From Plecoglossus altivelis (Eukaryota > Chordata > Actinopteri > Osmeriformes > Plecoglossidae), in assembly GCA_036571765.1 (NCBI GenBank), contig BROE01000028.1, forward strand, positions 6,978,780 through 7,042,779: a stretch of DNA of 64,000 bases, in the 5' to 3' direction. Within the stretch, counting starts at the first letter, position 1; each line of letters begins with the position of its first letter. Both the position numbers and the translations under genes were made by a program. This document shows positions 13,110 to 25,982 of this stretch, in pieces. The notes beneath the pieces were generated by a model. It was not told where the DNA came from, searched no databases, and saw only the letters and a program-made list of their open reading frames with translations.

Positions 13110-16100
13110 ATGTGGTGTGTGTCTGTGAGTGTGTGTGTATGTATGGGGTGTGTGTGTGTATGTATGTATGGGGTGTGTGTGTGTGTCTGTGAGTATGTAT
13201 GGGGTATGTGTGTGTGTGTGTATGTATGGGATGTGTGTGTGTGTGTATGGGGTGTGAGTGTGTACATGTATCAGCTCATCCTCATTCTCTACTCTATGTA
13301 GCGAGACACCCCAGAATGCATTGGGGGAAGCAGACCATCTGCTCTGTCAACATATTCGTTTTACGCCACACATACACACACACTTAACACAAACATACAT
13401 ACATGTATCTCTCCCTCACATGCATGGACACAGACACACACAGACTCCTCTGGACACATACACACAGGAACACACTCACATACATGTACAGATACAAAAA
13501 CATACACACCACACACGCGTGGACACGAATACACACATGCATGCATACACACACAATGACAAACACATGTTCCAGCTGCACAAGTCCACACACACAAACA
13601 CACTTAAACACAAACATTCTACACACACATGCATAAACACACACTCGGTGACACAGTAAAACCTAAGCTGTCCAAACAACTCCCTGCACAGCGTTAAAAC
13701 ACCCAGAGACAACATGGTCTTTTGACTCCCTCCCTCATCTGACTCGCTCTTCCCTTGTCTGATTCTCTCCCTCCCTCATCTGACTCTCTCCCTCATCTGA
13801 CTCTCTCCCTAATCTGACTCTCTCCCTAATCTGACTCTTTCTCCCTCGTCTGACTCTCTCCCTCTCTGATCTGACTCTCCCTCATCTGAGTCTCTCTCCC
13901 TCAACTGACTCTCTCTCTCCCTCTCTCAACTGACTCTCTCTCTCCCTCTCTCAACTGACTCTCTCTCTCCCTCAACCGACTCTCTCCTTCCCTGATCTGA
14001 CTCTCTCTCCCTCCTTCATTTCAATTCAGTCTCTTCGTCTCTCTCCCTCGCTCTTCCTGTCTCTCCTCCACCCTCTCTCTCTCTCTCTCCCTATTCTCTT
14101 TCTCTCCTCTGTCTCTCCCTCTCCTCAATATCTCTTTCTCCCTCTCTCCTGTCTCTCTCTCTCTTGTCTCTCTCTCCACACTAAGTCAACAGTCTGTCAG
14201 TGAGAGGGAAGGAACAGCTTACTGCCACACCAACTCTCCCTCCCTCTAATTCTCCCCCCCTCCTCCCCTCCCTGACCCCCTCCCTCCCCCCCACTCCCTT
14301 CCTCCCCCTCCCCCTCTCAGGGTGTTATTCTCCAGGCTCCAGGGAGAGCAGGACTAGAAGGAGCCCAGCTTTCTAACACAGATGTGTGAAAAGAAACCAC
14401 CACGGAACTGTGTGTGTGTGTGTGACCTTCAGCATATTTACAACCTGCTTGTTACAGCTCCTCCTTACCTTCATGATTATAGGAGCCATGGACTCCATGC
14501 ACCCCCAACCCCTCCTATGTGTGTGTGTGTGTCTGGAGTGTGCGTCTGGAGTGTGTATCTAGAGTGTGTGCCTGGGGTGTGTGTCTGGAGTGTGTGTCTG
14601 GTGTGTGTGTCTGGAGTGTGTGTCTGGTGTGTGTGCAGAACATGTTAAATATGATTCATTCACACACCTGACTTATGAGTAGTATCAGTATAAGTGTGTG
14701 GGTGTGTGTGAGTGTGTGATAAATGTGTCTGCACGTGTGTGTGTGTCTGCATATCTCAGCGTGCTTTTACCCTTGACTTCAGATACTGCTTCATTAACAA
14801 ACAACAAAAGTATTCGAGGGACGTATGTGTGTGTGAGCGTGTGTACGTGTGTGTGAGCATGTGTGTGTGTGTGTGTGTGAGTCAGCGAGCAGCAACATGT
14901 GGTTCACATTTCCTCTGTGGTCACATGGGCAAGCGCACACACACACACACACACACATCTCTCTAATCTCCAGGGGGCGCTGTGGCTCTACAGTGTACGA
15001 TCACGACGTCTCTCTCCAGTCTCTCTAATGAAGTCGTTCCTGTAATGTTCGGAGTGGTAGTATCACTTGTTGGTATCTGGCAGATTTGACAGCCCAGTAA
15101 AAAGCTCTCTCTCTCTCCCTCCCTCTCTTTCTCTCTCTACATCCCTCTCTCTCTTCCTCGCCACCTGTCCATTTCTATCTCTCTCTGTGTCTGTGGTGCC
15201 GTATGGTGTGTGGGCCTCTGTGTGCGCAGCATGTGTGTGTGTGTAACATGTGTGTGTGTGTGTGTGTAGCATGTGAGTGTATGTGTGTGTAGCATGTGAG
15301 TGTATGTGTAGCATGTATGTGTGTGCGTCCTACCCAGGTTCATCTTGAAGGGCAGGTGTTCTCTGCTGGCAGCCTCCACCAGCTGTCTGCACGAAACCAA
15401 TCACATCACGCCCCTTGTCATGCTTTGCTGCCCAGCATTACACGCCTCCATTAGACCAGTGCAGAGGACCACTGAGGGGAAGGGGGAGGGGGCAATACAC
15501 ATCAAAAACTGGTAGTCGGATGCTGTCTATAAGTGGTTGTAGCAGTGTGTGGATGTGCATGTGTGTTTAAAGTCCAAATTCAATCATTTCGTTCTAGAGA
15601 ACTTTTACAAGCAATGTCACAGAGGGCTTCACAACCTAAACCCTCAGAGCAGACCAAGAGAAAGAGAGAGGAGGGAGGGAGGGAGAGGGGGAGAGAGGGA
15701 GGGAGGGAGAGGAGAGAGGAGGATGGAGGGAGAGAGGGAAAGGAGGAGAGAGGGTGGGAGAAGGGAAGACAGGGAGGGAGAGCAGGAGAGAGGGCAGGAG
15801 AAGGGGAGCCAGGGCGGGAGAGGGGGACAGAAGTCTTGAGGGCGAGACAGGGGAAAGAAAGATTGAGGGGGAACAAGGGGAGAGAATTGAGGGATGGAAC
15901 AGGTGGGAGAGGGGAGAAGCGAGAGAGGAGAAGGCTTGAGATGGAGGGTGAGACAGAGGGGGAGAAAGGCTTGAGGGTGAGGAGGGGCGAGAAGGGGCGA
16001 GAAGATGAGAGAAGGTGAACAGAGGGGAGAGAAGCTTGAGGCGAGACGAGAAGAGAGAGGGGAGAGAAGGCTTGAGGGTGAGACAGAGGGGGAGAGAAGG

Positions 16101-17700
16101 CTTGAGGGCGAGACAGAGGGGGAGAGAAGGCTTGAGGGAGACAAGGAGAGAGAGAGAGAAGGCTGAGGCGGGAGAGAAGGCTTGAGGGCGAGACAGAGGG
16201 GGAGAGAAGGCTTGAGGGTGAGACAGAGGGGGAGAGAAGGCTTGAGGGGGAGACAGAGGGGTCGCTGACATGGATCCTAAATGTAAAATCGACGCTGTTT
16301 TTCTTTTTGGGTGCTTTTTTCTCTCCTTTCCTTTGGTTCTCCCTCCTTCTGCTGTAACTGCTGCCATGTGTTTAATATCAGAGCTAATGTGTTCCAGACC
16401 CGGCCGGGTCGGGCCAGGGGGGAGGCTTACTCTGGGCCTGCCGCCATCTTCACACACAGCCAGACACAAAGACAGGCGAACAGAACCAGGTTCTAGCCAG
16501 GACCAGAACCAGACCAGGGACCTGGCCATTCCAGAACCAGGACCAGAACCAGGTTAAAAATGTGTGTCATTATCGTGACACTTCATGTCATTGTCATGGC
16601 ATTATCATGCTACTGTTTTATCATTTACATGGCATTATCATGGCATTATCATGCTACTGTTTTATCATTTACATGGCATTATCATGGCATTATAATGTAA
16701 TTAACATGACATTATCATGGCATTACCATGTGTTCATGTCATTATTATGGGCTCTGTATAGCAGGTTGTGACTCACAGGTTATGGTCAAACTGAATGTCA
16801 TAAACACAGTGTGTGTGACCGTAGTGAGTCATAAACACACACATAGTTAACATGCTTAAGATGCCCTGGCTGTGACCTTGCCACGTGTGTGAATAAGCAT
16901 GTGTGTACAAATGGTCCTTGTGTATGTCTACGTGTGTGTTTGTGTGAACATGTGTGGAAAAGTGTGTGAACAACATGTGTGTGCATATGGTGCCCTTGTG
17001 TATGTTTGCGTGTATGTTTGCAGGCGTGTGTGATTATGAGAGCGTGCCTGTGTTTGTGAGTGTGTGTGATTATTAGTGTGTGTGATTACAAGAGAGTGTG
17101 TGTGTGTTTGTGAGTGTATGTGTGTGATTATTAGTGTGTGTGTGTGTGTGAGTGTGATTATGAGAGTGTGTGCGTGTGTGTGTAAGAAAGGCGGGCACAT
17201 AAGCGTACATCCTCGTGTGTTCCAGGAAAGAGAGAGAGCTTTTGGTCAAACTGAGAGAGGCTGAAATATGGTTCCAATTTGCCCACCCCCGTCCCCTCCC
17301 ATTCCCCCATTCGACCCCCTCCCTCCCCCTATGCTTTGCTCAGTCCATTCGGTCTGACAGGCAGGCAGGAGGGCGGGAGGGCAGGGGGTGAGTAACAGGC
17401 CCCATAACTAGGCAGTAGTAGGAGGAGGGGGGAAGGAAGGGGGGACTGCGCGTGTCTGACCTCCTGCATGTGTGTGTGTGTGTGTGTGTGTGTGTAGTAT
17501 CCAGTGAAAGGGATTTGTCTAGCCTGAAGGGGGCACTCTTGCACTTGAGCAGAGTGTAGCTGCTTACTCAGGACTAATGTGTGTGCGTGTGTGTGTGTGT
17601 GTGCCCGTCCCAGATAAATGCCACCAGATGTGTAATCAAAGTTACACCATTAAGAAGTAGTTGTGCATCAAGTGCTGGAGCACAAACTCAAATACCTGTC

Positions 17701-17731
<31 letters not shown>

Positions 17732-20700
17732 CAGCCCCCAGAGGAGTGTATCTCTGCTGGGTTAATGAGTGTCGGGGGTGGGTGAAGGGAGGGTGGGTTA
17801 CTGGAAGTGTATGATACAGCAGTTAAGTATGGGTCAGACTGACTAAGGATTCCTTCAACTTCACTGGATACCGGACACACACACACACACATGCTCACAC
17901 ACATACACATACATGTGCACCCACACACACATGCGCGCACACACGCGCACGCACACACGCGCACGCGCACACACACGCGCGCACACACAGTAAACATACA
18001 GTGCATACACACATCCAGTCACCTAATGCGTCCCAGCAAAGCTCAAGGCAGAGCAGATCCATGATCTTAGTCAGAACACTGTCACCACAGCCACTTTGTA
18101 AACATTTGTTGAAGCACTTCCTGTAATCAGGACTATTACCTCTCAAACTGTCTCCGCGCGCACACACGCACAAACACACGCACACACACGCACAAACACA
18201 CACATATTACTATTCAGTCTAGAGACTGTGTTTATAGGCCAGAGATGAACAACAAGCCAACAAACTCGCCCTCCCTGCCACCTCTCATCCCCCTCTCCCT
18301 TTTCCTCCCTCTCTCCCTCACTCTCTCCCCTTTCCTCCCCCTCTCCCTTTCCCTCCCCTCCTCTCCTAATATTTGGAATATACCCAGAGCTGCCTGCCCA
18401 CCCAGAGAGGGCACCGGGGTACAGGAGGCTGGTCCGACGCAGAGGAAAGTTCTGGTCATGTGACCCACAAAGAACCAAAGACAAGCAACAGCCAAACACA
18501 GCAAACCACACTGGGTAGACAGGAGGGTACCTGACCACACAAACACACACACACACACAATTCCTCACGTAAACTGCTAACTGAGAGAAGAAGTGTTCTT
18601 AGTGTATTTTGGCACATTGAGTGAGTGTAGCAGCATGTGTGTAGCAGTGCATGTTTTAGATGTGTGTTGCAATGTGTGTAGCAGCATGTGTGTTAGGTGT
18701 GGTATTAAATGTGTGTGTAGCAGCCAGCATGTCTCAAGGTGTGTGTAGCAAAATGTTTCAGTTGTGTGTTACAAGTAAGTTTGTGTGTACCAGTATTTTT
18801 CAGGTGTGTGTATCCATGTGAATGTGGGCTGGAGCAGAGAGCAGAGAAGCTGGAGGAGAGAGCAGATAGGCTGGAGGAGGAGAGAGCAGAGAGGCTGGAG
18901 GAGAGAGCAGTGAAGCTGGAGTAGGAGAGAGCAGAGAGGCTGGAGGAGGAGAGAGCAGAGAGGCTGGAGGAGAGAGCAGAGAAGCTGGAGGAGAGAGCAG
19001 AGAGGCTGGAGGAGAGAGCAGAGAGGCTGGAGGAGAGACCAGAGAGGCTGGAGGAGAGAGTAGAGAGGCTGGAGGAGAGAGCAGAGAAGCTGGAGGAGGA
19101 GAGAGCAGAGAAGCTGGAGGAGGAGAGAGCAGAGAAGCTGGAGGAGGAGAGGGGAGAGAGGCTGGAGGAGAGAGCAGAGAGGCTGGAGGAGGAGAGAGCA
19201 GAGAGGCTGGAGGAGGAGAGAGCAGAGAGGCTGGAGGAGAGAGCAGAGAGACTGGAGGAAAACAGAGCTCCCCAGGGTCGAGGTCTCTCCTCCAGGCAGC
19301 TCAGCGTGGTGTGGGGCCCCCAGACCACCAAGACTCAAACAAGAGGGCCAGGAAAACATCCTGAAATTACAGAAGGAAATATCATCCGCTCATGCTGTTA
19401 CCTAGATCCACACCCTGCGTTTAATAGCTGGGTTTACAACATTCAGCCAATCAAAACACGGTCTGGGAGGGGCTGAAAATAACTCGGCGAATCCTAGTAG
19501 AGGCCAGCTAGAAGGATCTGATGTTGAACAGGACCAGGTGAAGAAGAGTGATTTAAATGCAATAACATCTCATGCAGACATACGTTTCTTCAATCTACAT
19601 TCATTTGTGTTTGAGGAGTGTGTAGCAGTGGAGTGTGTGCACTGGGAGAATGAGAGTGTGTGCATGAGGTGTGTCTGAGCTAGGTGAGTGTGTGTGTGTC
19701 AGGTGTGTGCAAATTTGCTCTCCATACACTGGGTCCACCTCCATCTCCTCCATGTGTGTGTGTGTGTGCATATGTTTGTCTCCTCTGCAGCTGTGATGAC
19801 TTTGGTGGCCATCTGTTCTCACACAGCCAATGCTATAGTTCTGCTACACACATTGAAGTTCTGCCGCTCGCGCACGCACACACGCGCACACGCACGCACG
19901 CGCGCACGCACGCACGCACACACACACACACAGACACACACCCCACTGATTACATGGGTGTGTCTGTTCTCAGATGGAGATAGCTCATCCCATCCATATT
20001 TGTGTGGATTTGTGTGTGTGAGGGAGTGTGTGCTCAGCGAGATAGCTGAAGTCACCCTCCTGCTCAGAGAGATAAGAGTTTGGCTCAGGAATGTAGGAGC
20101 TTTAGATGCTGTATGGTGATATGACATGAGGCCAAACCCCCCCCAGTCCTAAGCACAGCAGTCTGTCCGTCCGTCCGTCCATCCGTCTGTCTGGCTGTCA
20201 CAGGAGCTCTCCTCCTCTCCTCCTCCTCTAGTCTTCTCCTCTCGTCTAAGCAGACAGTGACTCTGACTACAGGGAGGAGCTGTGTCACAGGAAATAATTA
20301 CCCTGATATGAAGAGACTTTGGAGTGTGTAAACATAAACAGGTTTAACTGTGTGTGTGTGTAGTTAATGTGTGTTGGCACTGTACAGATGCTTGACCGGT
20401 CGGCCTTAAGATCAGAGCAGCCTGATCCTGCTGTGCTCACATTCTAACACACACACATTCTAACAAACACACATTCTAACACACACACACACATTCTAAC
20501 ACACAAACACACTTTCTAACACACACACACACAGCTGAAGCCCACAACCTCTCATCCATGGACACAGGACCCCCCCTGTGCCCAAGCTGCATACCACTCA
20601 GGCTCTGCAGTATTGTGTGTATGCGGATGTCTATGGGTGTGAGTGTGTGTTTGGTGTGTGTGTGTGTGTGTGTGTACGTGCACCAGAGCTAAGCTCCCTC

Positions 20701-23700
20701 TCTGTTCCTCCACATGTTCCAGAAGAAGAGAGACCAGGAGGAGCGCATGATGAAAGATTAAAGCTGCCATGTAGAGCCTCACCACAGGGGGTTGGCGTGT
20801 GCCTGAGATCATAGTCCCACTACCCTCCCCTCTACAGTCTAGCCCCACTACCCTCCCCTCTACAGTCTAGCCCCACTACCCTCCCCTCTACAGTCTAGCC
20901 CTACTACCCTCCACACAGTCTAGCCCCACTACCCTCCCCTCTACAGTCTAGCCCTACTACCCTCCACACAGTCTAGCCCCACTACCCTCCATACAGTCTA
21001 GCCCCACCACCCTCCACACAGTCTAGCCCCACTACCCTCCATACAGTCTAGCCCCACTACCCTCCTCTCTACAGTCTAGCCCTACTACCCTCCACACAGT
21101 CTAGCCCCACTACCCTCCCCTCTACAGTCTAGCCCTACTACCCTCCACACAGTCTAGCCCCACTACCCTCCATACAGTCTAGCCCCACTACCCTCCATAC
21201 AGTCTAGCCCCACTACCCTCCACACAGTCTAGCCCCACTACCCTCCCCTCTACAGTCTAGCCCCACTACCCTCCCCTCTACAGTCTAGCCCCACTACCCT
21301 CCACACAGTCTAGCCCTACTACCCTCCATACAGTCTAGCCCCACTACCCTCCTCTCTACAGTCTAGCCCTACTACCCTCCACACAGTCTAGCCCCACTAC
21401 CCTCCCCTCTACAGTCTAGCCCCACTACCCTCCATACAGTCTAGCCCCACTACCCTCCACACAGTCTAGCCCCACTACCCTCCTCTCTACCCAGTCTAGC
21501 CCCACTACCCTACCCTCTACCCAGTCTAGCCCCACTACCCTACCCTCCACACAGTCTAGCCCCACTACCTTCCCCTGCATAAGCCCTGTCAGGTGCTGCA
21601 AAACAGTAGCATTGTGGGTGGTCTGGGAGAGAGGCGGGGAGGGGGGGGGGGAGAGAGGGAGGCAAAAATGATTGAAAAGCGAGAAAGTGTAAAGAAATCT
21701 TGGTCTGCTGAATGACTGTGTCCATGCACACATGCGCGCACGCATGCACGCACACACACACAGCACCACACAGAAGCCAGCATGCAGTCTACACCACAGC
21801 TCTGCCCAAAGGAAATGACATGGACAGAAACACCACCAAGTCAAGCCCAGATTAGCTGAGATGAGCGGAAACTGAAGCCAAGGCAGCAGACAGAGGTGTC
21901 CCATGTCCCAAAGAGGTCATACTGAGGTCATACAGAGGTGTCCCATGTCCCAAAGAGGTCATACTGAGGTCATACAGAGGTGTCCCAGGTCTCAAAGAGG
22001 TCATACTGAGGTCATACAGAGGTGTCCCAGGTCTCAAAGAGGTCATACTGAGGTCATACAGAGGTGTCCCATGTCCCAAAGAGGTCATACTGAGGTCATA
22101 CAGAGGTGTCCCAGGTCTCAAAGAGGTCATACTGAGGTCATACAGAGGTGTCCCATGTCCCAAAGAGGTCATACTGAGGTCATACAGAGGTGTCCCAGGT
22201 CTCAAAGAGGTCATACTGAGGTCATACAGAGGTGTTCCAGGTCCCAAAGAGGTCATACTGAGGTCATACAGAGGTGTCCCAGGTCCCAAAGAGGTCATAC
22301 TGAGGTCATACAGAGGTGTTCCAGGTCCCAAAGAGGTCATACTGAGGTCATACAGAGGTGTCCCAGGTCTCAAAGAGGTCATACTGAGGTCATACAGAGG
22401 TGTTCCAGGTCCCAAAGAGGTCATACTGAGGTCATACAGAGGTCACACATTGTGTTGTTCAGTACTGAAGTACTGTGAGGTACTCACTGTGTTGATGTTA
22501 CTGCAGTAATGTGAGGTACTCACTGTGTTGATGTTACTGCAGTAATGTGACGTACTCACTGTGTTGATGTTACTGCAGTAATGTGACGTACTCACTGTGT
22601 TCATGTAACTGCAGTACTGTGAGGTACTCACTGTATTCATGTAACTGCAGTACTGTGAGGTACTCACTGTGTTGATATTACTGCAGTACTGTGAGGTACT
22701 CACTGTATTCATGTTACTGCAGTACTGTGAGGTACTCACTGTATTCATCTTACTGCAGTACTGTGAGGTACTCACTGTGTTCATGTCACTGCAGTACTGT
22801 GAGGTACTCACTGTGTTCATGTTACTGCAGTACTGTGAGGTACTCACTGTGTTCATGTCACTGCAGTACTGTGAGGTACTCACTGTATTCATGTTACTGC
22901 AGTACTGTGAGGTACTCACTGTATTCATGTTACTGCAGTACTGTGAGGTACTCACTGTGTTCATGTTACTGCAGTACTGTGAGGTACTCACTGTATTCAT
23001 GTTACTGCAGTACTGTGAGGTACTCACTGTATTCATGTTACTGCAGTACTGTGAGGTACTCACTGTATTCATGTCACTGCAGTAATGTGACGTACTCACT
23101 GTGTTGATGTTACTACAGTAATGTGACGTACTCACTGTGTTGATGTTACTGCAGTAATGTGACGTACTCGCTGTGTTGATGTTACTGCAGTAATGTGACG
23201 TACTCACTGTGTTGATGTTACTGCAGTAATGTGATGTACTCACTGTGTTCATGTAACTGCAGTACTGTGAGGTACTCACTGTATTCATGTAACTGCAGTA
23301 CTGTGAGGTACTCACTGTGTTGATGTTACTGCAGTAATGTGACGTACTCGCTGTGTTGATGTTACTGCAGTAATGTGAGGTACTCACTGTGTTCATGTCA
23401 CTGCAGTACTGTGAGGTACTCACTGTGTTCATGTTACTGCAGTACTGTAAGGTACTCACTGTATTCATGTTACTGCAGTACTGTGAGGTAGTGACTGTGT
23501 TCATGTTACTGCAGTACTGTGAGGTACTCACTGTATTCATGTTACTGCAGTACTGTGAGGTACTCACTGTATTCATGTTACTGCAGTACTGTGAGGTACT
23601 CACTGTATTCATCTTACTGCAGTAATGTGAGGTACTCACTGTATTCATGTTACTGCAGTACTGTGAGGTACTCACTGTATTCATGTTACTGCAGTACTGT

Positions 23701-25921
23701 GAGGTACTCACTGTGTTCATGTTACTGCAGTACTGTGAGGTACTCACTGTATTCATGTCACTGCAGTACTGTGAGGTACTCACTGTATTCATGTTACTGC
23801 AGTACTGTGAGGTACTCACTGTATTCATGTTACTGCAGTACTGTGAGGTACTCACTGTTTTCATGTTACTGCAGTACTGTGAGGTACTCACTGTTTTCAT
23901 GTTACTGCAGTACTGTGAGGTACTCACTGTTTTCATGTTACTGCAGTACTGTGAGGTAGTGACTGTGTTCATGTTACTGCAGTACTGTGAGGTACTCACT
24001 GTGTTCATGTTACTGCAGTACTGTGAGGTACTCACTGTATTCATGTTACTGCAGTACTGTGAGGTAGTGACTGTGTTCATGTCACTGCAGTACTGTGAGG
24101 TACTCACTGTATTCATGTTACTGCAGTACTGTGAGGTACTCACTGTATTAATCTTACTGCAGTACTGTGAGGTACTCACTGTGTTCATGTAACTGCAGTA
24201 CTGTGAGGTACTCACTGTATTCATGTTACTGCAGTACTGTAAGGTACTCACTGTGTTCATGTTACTGCAGTACTGTGAGGTACTCACTGTATTCATGTTA
24301 CTGCAGTACTGTGAGGTACTCACTGTGTTCATGTTACTGCAGTACTGTGAGGTACTCACTGTATTCATCTTACTACAGTACTGTGAGGTACTCACTGTAT
24401 TCATCTTACTGCAGTAATGTGAGGTACTCACTGTGTTCATGTCACTGCAGTACTGTGAGGTACTCACTGTGTTCATGTTACTGCAGTACTGTGAGGTACT
24501 CACTGTGTTCATGTTACTGCAGTACTGTGAGGTACTCACTGTGTTGATGTTACTGCAGTAATGTGAGGTACTCACTGTATTCATGTTACTGCAGTACTGT
24601 GAGGTAGTGACTGTGTTCATGTCACTGCAGTACTGTGAGGTACTCACTGTGTTCATGTTACTGCAGTACTGTGAGGTACTCACTGTGTTCATGTCACTGC
24701 AGTACTGTGAGGTAGTGACTGTGTTCATGTTACTGCAGTACTGTGAGGTACTCACTGTATTCATGTTACTGCAGTACTGTGAGGTAGTGACTGTGTTCAT
24801 GTTACTGCAGTTATGTGAGGTACTCACTGTATTCATGTTACTGCAGTACTGTGAGGTACTCACTGTATTAATCTTACTGCAGTACTGTGAGGTAGTGACT
24901 GTGTTCATGTTACTGCAGTACTGTGAGGTACTCACTGTATTCATGTTACTGCAGTACTGTGAGGTACTCACTGTATTAATCTTACTGCAGTACTGTGAGG
25001 TACTCACTGTGTTCATGTCACTGCAGTACTGTGAGGTACTCACTGTGTTCATGTCACTGCAGTACTGTGAGGTACTCACTGTGTTCATGTTACTGCAGTA
25101 ATGTGACGTACTCACTGTGTTCATGTTACTGCAGTACTGTGAGGTACTCACTGTATTCATCTTACTGCAGTACTGTGAGGTACTCACTGTATTCATGTTA
25201 CTGCAGTACTGTGAGGTAGTGACTGTGTTCATGTCACTGCAGTACTGTGAGGTACTCACTGTATTCATGTTACTGCAGTACTGTGAGGTAGTGACTGTAT
25301 TCATGTTACTGCAGTACTGTGAGGTACTCACTGTATTCATCTTACTGCAGTACTGTGAGGTACTCACTGTATTCATGTTACTGCAGTAATGTGAGGTACT
25401 CACTGTATTCATGTTACTGCAGTACTGTGAGGTACTCACTGTATTCATGTTACTGCAGTACTGTGAGGTACTCACTGTATTCATGTCACTGCAGTACTGT
25501 GAGGTACTCACTGTATTCATGTTACTGCAGTACTGTGAGGTACTCACTGTGTTCATGTCACTGCAGTACTGTGAGGTACTCACTGTATTCATGTTACTGC
25601 AGTACTGTGAGGTACTCACTGTGCGTTAGCCAGGCATCCGGGGGCGAGCGTGGCCTGGGCCTCTGGGCTGCGCTGCAGATTGGTCAGCTCCAGCATGTCT
25701 ACCTGCACGTCTGTAGTGTGTCCCGGCAATGGTGGCAACACGCCTAGGATCTTCTCTACCAGGCTGTCACCGTGGTGACCCACCGCCCCTGAAGAATTAG
25801 GAAGTGACAGGGGTTTAGTAGTCGATGGCAACGCCGGAGAAAGATGAGAGACCTACGGATGATGAGGTGTACAGTAGGAGGGAGAACTGTCAAATCTGTG
25901 TGTGTGTGTGTGTTGTGTGCG

Positions 25922-25982
<61 letters not shown>

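Larger units (their letters stand above)
10283..15333. other. SCFD2 intron, repeats only
   Basis: No exon recognised. Contents: (GA)n at 10725-10900, a 16-bp repeat at 10985-11122, G-rich sequence at 11440-11720, a 12-bp minisatellite at 12095-12455, (GT)n with GTAT variants at 12990-13265, (CA)-rich sequence at 13370-13640, CT-rich (TCTGACTCTCTCCC)n at 13730-14200, and TG-rich tracts to the exon at 15334. Confidence 0.65.
15387..25619. other. SCFD2 intron(s), repeat-dominated; one expected exon not found
   Basis: By comparison with vertebrate SCFD2 one exon of about 75 bases should lie here, entering and leaving in phase 2. I could not recognise it. Contents: GA-rich repeat (GGCTTGAGGG..GAGACAGAGG) at 15660-16260, a CATGGCATTATCATG-type repeat at 16565-16740, TG/CA tracts at 16800-18000, an open exon-like stretch at 18027-18124, the GCTGGAGGAGAGAGCAGA repeat at 18838-19262, and three minisatellites from 20811 to 25620. 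Confidence 0.6.

Noticed and set aside
18705..19359. Leu/Ser-rich open frames of about 200 codons on the minus strand
   Set aside because: They are translations of the GCTGGAGGAGAGAGCAGA repeat.
21852..22478. Open frames of about 190 codons on both strands
   Set aside because: A 42-bp minisatellite in an SCFD2 intron; simultaneous openness on both strands is the mark of a repeat.
22443..25619. A minus-strand open frame of 1058 codons with a 12-residue repeat
   Set aside because: It is a 36-bp minisatellite whose period is a multiple of three, so any stop-free unit stays open. It is in a different frame from SCFD2 exon 2, which meets a TGA at once if the donor is not used, and there is no non-repeat domain.
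22471..25620. CRISPR-like array of 36-bp repeats
   Set aside because: There are no unique spacers: the whole 36-bp period is the repeat. The context is a vertebrate intron.
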